From NCBI GenBank assembly GCA_028532905.1, contig JAQQAM010000070.1, forward strand, positions 1 through 48,477: 48,477 nt of DNA. Direction: 5' to 3'. Below are positions 1 to 7,231 of this stretch, piece by piece. The translations under genes were made by a program, and so were the position numbers. The stretch comes from Spirochaetales bacterium (GTDB lineage Bacteria > Spirochaetota > Spirochaetia > DSM-2461). Position 1 is the stretch's first letter, and each line of letters opens with the position of its first letter. The notes beneath the pieces were generated by a model, which saw only the letters and a program-made list of their open reading frames with translations, did no database searches and had not been told where the DNA came from.

Positions 1-126
1 CCCTTTTCCTGAGGGATAGCCTCCTCCGGCAAATCCCCGTACTCCAAGCTGCAGATCTGCCGCCTGCAGAGTTGAGAGGGCTATACAAAAGAGAAAGAAC
101 AGGGAGTAGGCGGCTTTGTTACTGAT
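1..126 (-). CDS. N-terminal fragment of an exported protein, cut by the window edge
   Basis: Reading leftwards, an open frame encodes a typical signal peptide: a short polar start (SNKAAYS), a hydrophobic stretch (LFFLFCIALSTL) and a cleavage-like site near QAAD. A Gly-rich segment (VRGFAGGGYPSGKG) follows and leaves the window. The frame is open from a TGA just upstream, but has no ATG, GTG or TTG before the signal peptide. The best start is ATC at 126, about 7 bases after a GGAGAG ribosome-binding-like sequence. An ATG lies 6 bases upstream of that ATC, in a different frame that stops at once. Either a rare start or a small indel is possible. The gene sits about 100 bases downstream of the caspase gene, after a terminator. 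The product is probably periplasmic or outer-membrane; its function is unknown. Confidence 0.5.
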   Translation of the reverse strand, partial: MSNKAAYSLFFLFCIALSTLQAADLQLGVRGFAGGGYPSGKG

Positions 127-174
127 GGTACATCTCTCCGATCCGGGATTTTTTCAACAGTATAACCGCAATCT

Positions 175-205
175 GAAAAAATTACCCGGCTTTTTTACAG
201 CCGGG
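175..205 (-). terminator. Rho-independent terminator after the caspase operon
   Basis: On the minus strand a 7-bp perfect GC-rich stem (CCCGGCT/AGCCGGG) is followed by TAATTTTTTC. It lies just past the stop codon of the caspase-like gene and separates it from the next exported-protein gene. Confidence 0.75.
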
Positions 206-226
206 CAGGGGATATCGGGTTTTGAA

Positions 227-2455
227 TCAGATCCGTATGCCGAATACGTAGTTGTAATAGGCTCGGGATTCACTGTCGGAACCAACCTTGAAGGAATCTC
301 CTGTAAACAGGGACGATCCCGGGTGTCCGGGATAGCTGAAGTCCATGGTCACACCCCAGAAAATACCAATTCGCTTGAGGGCAACCAGAGCCCTAGCAGA
401 AGGAACAACAAAGCATTCGTCACTGTTGCTGTAGGTCTGCATATCCTTGTAGCTCTGCTTGATACCGGCATCCAGATCAAACTCCAGGAATCCCAGAGGA
501 ATACGGCTTCCGATATGCATTCCCCAGGCCATATTATCAGGTTTTTCAAAAAAGCCGTTGGTGGAGTTTCCCCAGTAGAAGAGGGTATACAGGTAGTTGG
601 TACCCGACTGGAAGCTCATATAAAGACGATAGTCATCACTGTATTCGTACCAGGTGCCCACATCCACAATACCGTTCCGGCTGATATTCACAAGGCCGAT
701 GGGCATTCCGTGGATCTCTCTGGAGACATTGATCAGACCGATCTGCAGTCCGTACATGGAGCCGGCCACATTGACCAGTGATCCCTGCACCCCTTTCATA
801 TAGGAGGCATGGTTGAAGATTCCCGAAACCTGTACACCGTGAATCTCATCAGCCATATTGAATATCCCGGCTCCCTGAATCCCCGATGAGGGCATTCCCG
901 CCATATTGAAGATGCCGGCTCCCTGGATACCCTGCATGGCTCCCCCGGTCATATTGAAAATACCGGCACCCTGAATTCCCTGCATTTCTCCATCGGTCAT
1001 ATTGAAGATGCCTGCTCCCTGAACACCCTGGGTCATGCCGTCCACCATATTGAAGATCATGGAACCCTGAGCCCCCCGGAGGTTGCCTTCGGTCATATTG
1101 AATCCGTAGTAGGCGAACTGAATCCCGTCGGTATTTCCTTCACTGATATTGAAGATAAAAGAGCCCTGTCCGCCGGTTACATTCCCTTCGCTTATATTGA
1201 AAACTGTGGCGATCTGGGCGCCTTCCACTTCCGGAGCTATGGCTCCGATCAGTCCCGCCTGCAGATGAACCCGGTCATCCTCTTCCAGTTCAGGAAGGTT
1301 GACTCCCGGGACAGGTGCAAAGACATATTTCCCCGGTTTTTCAGGAGCTTCGGGCTGTTCATCTCCCCGATAGCGGGTGTATTCAGCATAAGAAGAGCTG
1401 AAGTGTCTCTGGGTCAGGTACAGCTGGGTGTTTCTGTTCAGGCTGACCGCCGCGGTGAGGATCTCTTCCTGCTGCATGTCATATTCGTTTCTGCTTTCGG
1501 TCATCCGGATGGTATAGCTGCCCGCGGGGAGCGCCAGTTTCAGAGTGTCTCCCTGGGGCTTGCTGAATTCTGCTATCAGTCTGTCATCGCTGTTGCGGAC
1601 AGAAAATCGGCCTGCCAGTTCTCCTGAGAGCTGGAGTGCCGAAGTGGGAACCGTCAGGTCGGTCAGAACCAGATCTCCGGTTCCCGTCAGCTGGATCTCG
1701 TAGGCCGGATGCTGTGGGCCGCCGATGGTGGATTCAGTCTGGGAGAGGGTTTCGTCAAAGGTATGCTGATAGATCTCGTTCAGGGTGACTCTGCCGTCTC
1801 CTGTGCTGTCTGCCGCTCCCCGGAGTCCGGAGATCAGATAATGAGTAAAAAAGGAGGCTCCGATCCGGTCAGATTCCTGGGACAGTTCATCTTCCGAACT
1901 GGAGGTCAGAAATGCATGCCCCTCCATAGAGGAGGAGTCGTCTATCAGGAAGGGGGAACGCCGCTGTCCTCCCTTCATACGGGTAATGGCTCCTGATGAG
2001 CAGGAGTCCAGTACAGCGATAACCACATCCGCCCCGGCCTGATCCAGCTGGGTGCGAATCTCTTTATACAGAATTTGATCTTCCTTGACGAGAATCCCGT
2101 TCTCATCGGAGTGGCCCGAATAATAGAACATGACTTCCGTGCGTCTGGCGAAATTGGCCACGCGGCTGATTTTTCCGCTCACTTCCTTCAGTTCTTCTCT
2201 GATCTCTTCGGCTGTGGGATTCAGGAGCAGAATGCTGTCGGTTTCAGCAATGCCGCCCACATCCTGCATAGTCTGGGCCATCTTCCTGGCATCGTCGCCG
2301 GCATACATCAGCCTCTGACGTCCTTTTCCGCCGTCATTGGCACCGATAAAGATCCCGAAACGCTTCACTTCCATGGGCGCCCCAAAGGCATTTATGCTTA
2401 TGAAAAGCAGGACCGCTGCTGCCAGTCCTCTGATTCTCTTATTCATCGTTAACAT
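227..2455 (-). CDS. Exported caspase-like (peptidase C14) protein with a 16-residue surface-repeat region
   Basis: The product has 742 residues. A signal peptide spans about residues 1-25. A caspase fold (about 28-260) carries the catalytic pair His115 (YYSGHSDENG) and Cys152 (VLDSCSSGA). A beta-rich linker with a PEGA-like 'LPAGSYTIRM' segment covers about 270-350. Residues 413-592 hold tandem repeats of the type GIFNMTDGEMQGIQGA, and the C-terminus is aromatic and barrel-like. The repeats resemble the LA_2272-type surface repeats of spirochaetes. The caspase catalytic dyad looks intact, so peptidase activity after Arg, Lys or Asp is plausible, but the substrate is unknown. The gene overlaps the anti-sigma-like gene by 17 bases, so it is translationally coupled. 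Met4 is an alternative start. The operon context suggests envelope-stress or surface signalling, which is inference. Confidence 0.85.
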   Translation of the reverse strand: MLTMNKRIRGLAAAVLLFISINAFGAPMEVKRFGIFIGANDGGKGRQRLMYAGDDARKMAQTMQDVGGIAETDSILLLNPTAEEIREELKEVSGKISRVANFARRTEVMFYYSGHSDENGILVKEDQILYKEIRTQLDQAGADVVIAVLDSCSSGAITRMKGGQRRSPFLIDDSSSMEGHAFLTSSSEDELSQESDRIGASFFTHYLISGLRGAADSTGDGRVTLNEIYQHTFDETLSQTESTIGGPQHPAYEIQLTGTGDLVLTDLTVPTSALQLSGELAGRFSVRNSDDRLIAEFSKPQGDTLKLALPAGSYTIRMTESRNEYDMQQEEILTAAVSLNRNTQLYLTQRHFSSSYAEYTRYRGDEQPEAPEKPGKYVFAPVPGVNLPELEEDDRVHLQAGLIGAIAPEVEGAQIATVFNISEGNVTGGQGSFIFNISEGNTDGIQFAYYGFNMTEGNLRGAQGSMIFNMVDGMTQGVQGAGIFNMTDGEMQGIQGAGIFNMTGGAMQGIQGAGIFNMAGMPSSGIQGAGIFNMADEIHGVQVSGIFNHASYMKGVQGSLVNVAGSMYGLQIGLINVSREIHGMPIGLVNISRNGIVDVGTWYEYSDDYRLYMSFQSGTNYLYTLFYWGNSTNGFFEKPDNMAWGMHIGSRIPLGFLEFDLDAGIKQSYKDMQTYSNSDECFVVPSARALVALKRIGIFWGVTMDFSYPGHPGSSLFTGDSFKVGSDSESRAYYNYVFGIRI
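680..1219 (-). repeat. Coding tandem repeats, about 48 bases (16 residues), in the caspase-like protein
   Basis: About eleven units of the form (G/S)xIFN(M/I)-x(4-6)-(G)(I/V)Q(G)A are visible. Those at about residues 482-530 are nearly identical in protein and DNA. Later units shorten to 14-15 residues and drift to LVNV and LINV. The regular spacing suggests a stacked beta-solenoid or beta-sheet surface. Confidence 0.8.
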
Positions 2456-3266
2456 CTTTCCTTATAGGTACAGCATATTGCTCGATTTTTCCGGAGAAGT
2501 GGGCTCCCTGTTTCTTAAAAAGCAGGGGAATATCCAGAACCTGTTCTCCTCCGGCTGCCGCTGATGCAGCAACATCCATAACATCCTCTGTAGAAAAGGG
2601 ACGGTCCGAAGTGATTAGGTAAAAGGTCTCAAAGTAGGGAGCGTCATCCAGTTCATAGGCGAAGGGGAGGTACTGCTCTCCCCCGGTTGTCAGCCGGGGA
2701 GCCTGGTCTGAATCTTCGGGGAAATGTTTTGTGACAACACCCCGGCCGTCTACAGAAATAATCAGACCGAAAGTCGGCCCGGTGACTCTATAGGTCAGCT
2801 GCAGCAGATCGTAACTGCTGGCAATGCTGTTCTCTTTGAGAAGCTCTGCATCCGACTGGCTTTGCCGGTACACCTTCAGAGTCGGCATTTCCGCCCCTTT
2901 GACTCTGGTGATTTCAAGGGGAGATTCTTCCCGGGAGCCCATGGTCAGAGGCAGGAGAACGGCCAGAATAAGGGCCGCCGCTGCGGCTGCGGGAACAAGA
3001 TAGCGGACATTGAACTTCCGGCTGAAGGGGATAATCCTATCCTTTTCCATTCCCTTATCTGAATCAGGGATAGCTGCCGATTCTTCGGCTCTTGCTTTGA
3101 TTCTGGCGGCCATATCGGAGGGGGTGTACCGGGCCAGTATCTCTTTGTCGGAAGCTTTCAGTTCTTCTGCGGCTTCCTCCCAGTCTTTTTTATTTCCGTC
3201 GGGAGTCCAGTGCTCGGGAAGTTCTCCCAGTTTATACAGTTCCAGTTTTAAATCATCTTTTTTCAT
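2439..3266 (-). CDS. Single-span membrane protein, probable anti-sigma factor
   Basis: The product has 275 residues. The N-terminal half is charged, soluble and presumably cytoplasmic (about 1-90). One transmembrane segment (about 93-112, VPAAAAAALILAVLLPLTMG) precedes a C-terminal domain of about 160 residues that would be outside the membrane. The C-terminal part (FGLIISVDGRGVVTKHFPED, then YLPFAYELDD and FYLITSDRPFS) resembles the DUF4384-type domains often found with bacterial caspases. No zinc-finger CxxC anti-sigma motif is present. The gene starts inside the sigma-factor stop region (4-base overlap) and ends inside the caspase start, so the three are tightly coupled. Position and topology support an anti-sigma role; sequence alone does not prove it. 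Confidence 0.6.
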   Translation of the reverse strand: MKKDDLKLELYKLGELPEHWTPDGNKKDWEEAAEELKASDKEILARYTPSDMAARIKARAEESAAIPDSDKGMEKDRIIPFSRKFNVRYLVPAAAAAALILAVLLPLTMGSREESPLEITRVKGAEMPTLKVYRQSQSDAELLKENSIASSYDLLQLTYRVTGPTFGLIISVDGRGVVTKHFPEDSDQAPRLTTGGEQYLPFAYELDDAPYFETFYLITSDRPFSTEDVMDVAASAAAGGEQVLDIPLLFKKQGAHFSGKIEQYAVPIRKDVNDE

Positions 3267-3742
3267 ATCTGTCTTCCTTCCATTGAGAATCCTGCTTCCC
3301 GCAGTTTTCTCAATCTTCGTCTGACCCCGGAAACAGACATGGAGGTCATCTCAGCAGTCTCTTCCAGTGTCAGTCCGTCTCTGTAATGAAGAACAGCAAT
3401 GGTTCGGGTGGAGGCCTTCTGGCTGCTGAACAGCTGATCCAGGAACATTCTGTTGACAGCCTGCTCTTCAAGAATCTCAGCACTGACTATTCTGTCCAGA
3501 ATTTCATCACCCGTTGTCATTCTTTTCTCCCTCCTGATTATATTCAGGCAGTGGTTGGTGGCTATGGTGTAGAGCAGGCTGGATGGATACTTGTCTTTTA
3601 GACTGTCCTGTTTGTTCAACACCTTGACGAAAACATCCTGCATGGCATCCAGTGCCGATTCCTCATCCTTCAGAAGACTTCTGCAGCGTCTTAATACCAT
3701 GGGGCCGTACTTTGTGTATAATTCTTCGATATTAATCGCCAG
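3263..3742 (-). CDS. ECF-type RNA polymerase sigma factor, probable CTG start
   Basis: This is a sigma-70 family protein of about 159 residues. Region 2 is seen as LDAMQDVFVKVLNK and YTIATNHCLNIIRREKR. Region 4 is seen as VLHYRDGLTLEETAEMTSMS followed by a helix-turn-helix ending VRRRLRKLREAGF. The first ATG (3700) would delete the conserved start of region 2, because the codons upstream read EELYTKYGP before MVLRRCR. The frame upstream contains no ATG, GTG or TTG before the TAG of the preceding gene. A CTG at 3742 lies 8 bases after a GGAGG, so I choose it. The gene follows the outer-membrane-type gene by 30 bases and overlaps the anti-sigma-like gene by 4. It probably controls its own operon, but I could not identify its promoter. 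Confidence 0.75.
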   Translation of the reverse strand: MAINIEELYTKYGPMVLRRCRSLLKDEESALDAMQDVFVKVLNKQDSLKDKYPSSLLYTIATNHCLNIIRREKRMTTGDEILDRIVSAEILEEQAVNRMFLDQLFSSQKASTRTIAVLHYRDGLTLEETAEMTSMSVSGVRRRLRKLREAGFSMEGRQI

Positions 3743-3772
3743 GTAAATACCCTCCGGGGTTTCTTTGCGGGC

Positions 3773-4387
3773 CTAATCAAAATGGTAGTGATAATGATTC
3801 TCTCTGCCATTATAGCGCCGGTGCCAGTCCCATCCGTAGGAGACCCCCACGGTCAGTGACATCTGAAAACGGTTTATATCGGGGACCTCAAAACTGGTTC
3901 CGGGAATCTGCCACTCATCCATTCTGTAGGACCAGCGGCTTCCCATATAGAATCCTTCGGAAAACACCAGGTTGAGTCCTGCGGCAAGGTAGGGGTAGAG
4001 GCTCAGCTTCAGCTCGTCTCCGTCCGTCAGCTGAACTGTCCCGGCATTACCGATTCCCGCCTCCCCGAAGGGGTCCAGAAAGCTTTGAGTTCCAAACAAA
4101 TGATAGCGCATAAACAGCTGTCCCTGCCAGTCCAGCAGGGAGCGATGCATGTGATCATCCCGGAAATTAACCAGGGCATCCATACCGGAGCCGAGGCGGG
4201 AGTGGATATATTCGGACTGAAAACCGAAAAAATGGGTATCCTCTTCGCTTAAATCACGGATTCTGTCTTTCCCGTTGTCCCATTCCCAGGTATAGACACC
4301 GGCAGTACGGATGGCATCCTGAGCACAAAGCACAGCAGTACTGAGGGTCAGAAGTAATATGGAAAGGGTTATTGTTTTCTTATTCAT
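3773..4387 (-). CDS. Exported outer-membrane-type beta-barrel protein of unknown function
   Basis: The product has 204 residues with a clear signal peptide (MNKKTITLSILLLTLSTAVLCAQ). The mature part is rich in aromatic residues and alternating polar/hydrophobic strands (FFGFQSEYIHSRLG, GQLFMRYHLFG, LSLYPYLAAGLNLVFSEGFYMGSRWSYRM, FQMSLTVGVSYGWDW), typical of a small barrel. The tail is His/Tyr-rich (NHYHYHFD). A good ribosome binding site (GAGAGGTGATGCA) precedes the ATG. As first gene of the sigma, anti-sigma and caspase operon it may be the envelope component sensed or controlled by that system. I recognise no specific family. Confidence 0.65.
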   Translation of the reverse strand: MNKKTITLSILLLTLSTAVLCAQDAIRTAGVYTWEWDNGKDRIRDLSEEDTHFFGFQSEYIHSRLGSGMDALVNFRDDHMHRSLLDWQGQLFMRYHLFGTQSFLDPFGEAGIGNAGTVQLTDGDELKLSLYPYLAAGLNLVFSEGFYMGSRWSYRMDEWQIPGTSFEVPDINRFQMSLTVGVSYGWDWHRRYNGRENHYHYHFD

Positions 4388-4497
4388 TGCATCACCTCTC
4401 GTTAAGGTTGTTTATCTGTTAAACAGAAGAGGCGAGGGGATCTGTCACTTTATTTTTATAAGTTTTTCGGGAGAGTTATTTTTACCTGCGGGAGCAG

Positions 4498-4604
4498 GGG
4501 CTAGCCCGGAGAGGGGCTTTTATACCGGGGAGAGCAGTGTCTTCTCCCCGGCCAGGGGGGCATAATGCTGGGAGCAGAACCTCCTCCCTGGCCAGGAGGA
4601 GGTT
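4498..4604. repeat. Two strong GC-rich hairpins in the 4388-4614 intergenic gap
   Basis: The first hairpin pairs CCGGGGAGA (4525-4533) with TCTCCCCGG (4543-4551). The second pairs AACCTCCTCC (4578-4587) with GGAGGAGGTT (4595-4604). Neither is followed by a good T-tract on either strand. They may be a transcription barrier or mRNA-stabilising ends; the permease gene ends just to the right. I see no gene in this gap and no convincing promoter for the outer-membrane gene, apart from an AT-rich tract at 4449-4465. Confidence 0.5.
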
Positions 4605-4614
4605 CCTGTATCAA

Positions 4615-6438
4615 TCAGGAATCGTGACTCATCTCGGTGAGCCAGAGTCTGAGTTCTTCACAGTCACTGCTCTGTGCCCATTTCTTTTCGAAATCTTCAC
4701 GGGTTATGATTCTGGCAAGGGCTGCCAGGCTGTGGAGGTGGTGTGACCTCTGTCCTTCGTTACCGATAAGGGCGAAAACAGCCTTCACAGCCGGTCTCTC
4801 CTCATTAAAGAAGATACCCTTTTCACTGCGGTACATCAGCATCTGCAGGGGCTTATCTCCTTTGATGACCATATGGGGAATGGCTGTAAAGGGTGTGAGG
4901 GCAGTGGAAAAACTCTTTTCCCTTTCCTCAAGACCCTGCAGAACCTCTGCCCGGTCATACCCCAGTGCGGCTGTATCGTCGGCGATTCGCTCAAACAGCT
5001 GCTGCGAGCTTATCTTTTCCGTAAGTTCGAAGTTCTTCATTTCGGAGAAAATCTTCCGAACGTTGGCGTTCAGGTCTCTGTGATGGATAATATCCATCAG
5101 CTCTTCTTCCAGCCCTTCTTCCTGCCACCTTTTATCAACCACATTTTTAAGGAGGTGGATCAGAGCGAAGTCATGAGAGGCTTTGTTCTTACCGTAAAAA
5201 AGGTAAATCAGGACACTGAAGGCCATGAAAATACCGGCGCCCGCCATGGCGCTCCAGCCCATATCGGCAATAAGAAAGATATAGATCAGAACAGAGATTA
5301 TCTGAAGGGCCGGATAAAAGGGCGCCTTGTAAAGAGGCTTGTAATTGGAAAGCCCGCTCTGTCTGAGTACCATGACCGCAATATTGCTCATGATGTAGGT
5401 CAGCATAATAACGGCAGAGGCTGATTTTACAAGAATATCGATGTTGAGCTGCAGAGCCAGGGCAATGACAACTCCTGTGAGGATGATGGAATAATAGGGT
5501 GCTCCCGACCTCCGGGATATTTTGCCCACCCATCCGGGAAGAAGGTTATCTCTGGAGAGGGCCAGGGGGTAGCGGGAGGCCGACAGCAGGCCGGCTATGG
5601 ATGTTGTGACAAATGCCAGAGCGGCGGCGACACTGATAATAATAAATCCGGGACGGCCCAGCACGATCTGGGCGGCATCGGCAACAGGGGTCATGGAACC
5701 GGTGAAGTTTTGGGCAGGAAGGAGTCCTGTTGTCACCAGAATGATACCACCGTACAGCAGGGTAACCACAACGATGGACAGGATTGTTCCCCTTTGTATG
5801 TTTTTCTGGGGATTCCTCACCTCTTCGGCTATGGTGGCCACCTGGAGAAGGCCTCCGAAAGAGACGAACACAAAGGCTGCTGTGGACAGAGATCCGTTTA
5901 TACCATTGCTGAAAAAGGGTGTAAAGTAATCTCTTCTGACTGCCGGAGCCCCGGCGATAATAAAGCCTGCCATTATAAGGAGAAGACCGGCCACAAGGAT
6001 GACTTCCAGTGTTACCGTCTCTTTCACTCCCTTGATATTGATCAGCACAAAAACTGCTGTGAGTACCAGAGCCGCAATGGACGAGGGTATGCCCGAAAGG
6101 GCAAAGATAATTTCTGAGAGACCGAAGATGGCAAAGGCCGTCTTCAGAGAGAGAGCCAGCCAGCTGAGGGTTCCTGTTACAGTTCCCGCCAGAGGACCGA
6201 AGGTCCTTCCGATAAAGAAATAGTCTCCTCCGGCACGGGGCATGGCTGTAGCCAGTTCAATGATGCTCAAGGCACCCACCATAGCCACGAATCCGGCCAG
6301 AATATAGGACAGAAACAGCGAGGGGCCTGTCATATTGAAGGCAATCCCGGGAAGTATGAAGATACCAGAGCTGATCATGGCTCCCGAGGCAATGCTGAAT
6401 ACATGTACCAGTTTTAAGTTCTGTTTTAAAGCAGGCAT
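4615..6438 (-). CDS. APC-superfamily amino-acid permease fused to a PTS EIIA (fructose/mannitol-type) domain
   Basis: The product has 607 residues. Residues 1-420 form a 12-helix APC transporter; the signature IASGAMISSGIFILPG at about 17-32 is the unwound substrate-binding helix 1. After a soluble linker (about 420-480), residues 480-600 match an EIIA-2 domain: ALTPFTAIPH with His522 in the phosphorylation position, then AVKAVFALIG and HHLHSLAALARII. The permease moves amino acids across the inner membrane. The EIIA part probably acts as a sensor or regulator because no sugar-PTS membrane subunit is encoded nearby. Start is supported by GGAGG 8 bases upstream. The gene lies 125 bases after hpt on the same strand and may be co-transcribed. 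Confidence 0.85.
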   Translation of the reverse strand: MPALKQNLKLVHVFSIASGAMISSGIFILPGIAFNMTGPSLFLSYILAGFVAMVGALSIIELATAMPRAGGDYFFIGRTFGPLAGTVTGTLSWLALSLKTAFAIFGLSEIIFALSGIPSSIAALVLTAVFVLINIKGVKETVTLEVILVAGLLLIMAGFIIAGAPAVRRDYFTPFFSNGINGSLSTAAFVFVSFGGLLQVATIAEEVRNPQKNIQRGTILSIVVVTLLYGGIILVTTGLLPAQNFTGSMTPVADAAQIVLGRPGFIIISVAAALAFVTTSIAGLLSASRYPLALSRDNLLPGWVGKISRRSGAPYYSIILTGVVIALALQLNIDILVKSASAVIMLTYIMSNIAVMVLRQSGLSNYKPLYKAPFYPALQIISVLIYIFLIADMGWSAMAGAGIFMAFSVLIYLFYGKNKASHDFALIHLLKNVVDKRWQEEGLEEELMDIIHHRDLNANVRKIFSEMKNFELTEKISSQQLFERIADDTAALGYDRAEVLQGLEEREKSFSTALTPFTAIPHMVIKGDKPLQMLMYRSEKGIFFNEERPAVKAVFALIGNEGQRSHHLHSLAALARIITREDFEKKWAQSSDCEELRLWLTEMSHDS

Positions 6439-6563
6439 TCTATAATCCTCCGTTTTCAGATGGCGAACATCATAAACGAGGATTTGCAGTTCAGCCAGTC
6501 TTTTTGGTTAAAATACAGGGAATCTTCAAGTTTTGAACACAAAGGAGCCTGTCCGGAAATAAA

Positions 6564-7094
6564 TCAGTCCAGGGGGATGACTTTACCCACATAGGGCAGG
6601 TTTCTGTGTTTCTGGGCATAATCAATGCCGTAACCGATGACAAATACATCGGGAATGGTAAATCCCACATAATCAACGGGTACTTCCACTTCCCGTCTGT
6701 CCGGTTTGTCCAGAAGAGTACAGATTTTCAGTGAAGCCGGTTCTCTGAGCTCAAGAAATTCCTTCACCCGCTCCAGGGTGTACCCTGTATCGATAATATC
6801 TTCTACTATGATGATGTGACGGTCCCGGATTTCTTCTTCCAGGTCCTTCTTGATCTGTACATCCCGGGATGAGTCCATGGAGTTGCCGTAACTGGAAACA
6901 ACCATAAAATCAAAGCGGGCATCAAGATTGATATGCCGGGCCAGGTCAGATAAAAAAACTGTGGATCCCCGGAGGAGACCAACCAGGATCACTTCATCGG
7001 CATTGCCGTAGTCCTTTTCAATCCTTTTTCCCAGCTCTTCCACCTTTTCCGCCAGGGTTTTCTCATCAATAAGTACATCAATTCTATATTCCAT
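6564..7094 (-). CDS. hpt: Hypoxanthine phosphoribosyltransferase
   Basis: The product has 176 residues, standard for this enzyme. It converts hypoxanthine or guanine plus PRPP to IMP or GMP in cytoplasmic purine salvage. Diagnostic features are the PRPP loop VEDIIDTGYTL (about 97-107), the LLRGSTVFLSDL loop (about 40-51), the flexible-loop region SSYGNSM, and the C-terminal VGFTIPDVFVIGYGIDY purine pocket. The xanthine/uracil-type permease at 8.9-10.3 kb would supply substrate. It is divergent from the chemoreceptor gene. Confidence 0.95.
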   Translation of the reverse strand: MEYRIDVLIDEKTLAEKVEELGKRIEKDYGNADEVILVGLLRGSTVFLSDLARHINLDARFDFMVVSSYGNSMDSSRDVQIKKDLEEEIRDRHIIIVEDIIDTGYTLERVKEFLELREPASLKICTLLDKPDRREVEVPVDYVGFTIPDVFVIGYGIDYAQKHRNLPYVGKVIPLD

Positions 7095-7134
7095 GAGATT
7101 TTAGAACTCCTTTCAATTCTATATTACAGGATTC

Positions 7135-7147
7135 TGTAACAGTTACA
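7135..7147. promoter_or_regulatory. Perfect 13-bp palindrome between hpt and a chemoreceptor gene
   Basis: TGTAACAGTTACA is two perfect 6-base arms around a central A, in the 137-base divergent promoter region. Such symmetry fits an operator for a dimeric regulator. No cognate regulator is adjacent. Confidence 0.4.
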
Positions 7148-7231
7148 AAGAGCAAAGTGAAAAAATATATATTAGAATAAGAATAGTAATACTCTTTTTT
7201 AAATTGATTTTTCTGAAAGGAGAAGTTCTAT

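Noticed and set aside
680-1219. CRISPR-like array from regularly spaced repeats
   Set aside because: The 48-base period is in frame, translates to a protein repeat and has no unique spacers.
7140-7200. Sigma-28 promoter before the Cache chemoreceptor
   Set aside because: CAAAGTGA and TAGAATAA are only partial matches with a 12-base gap; too weak to call.
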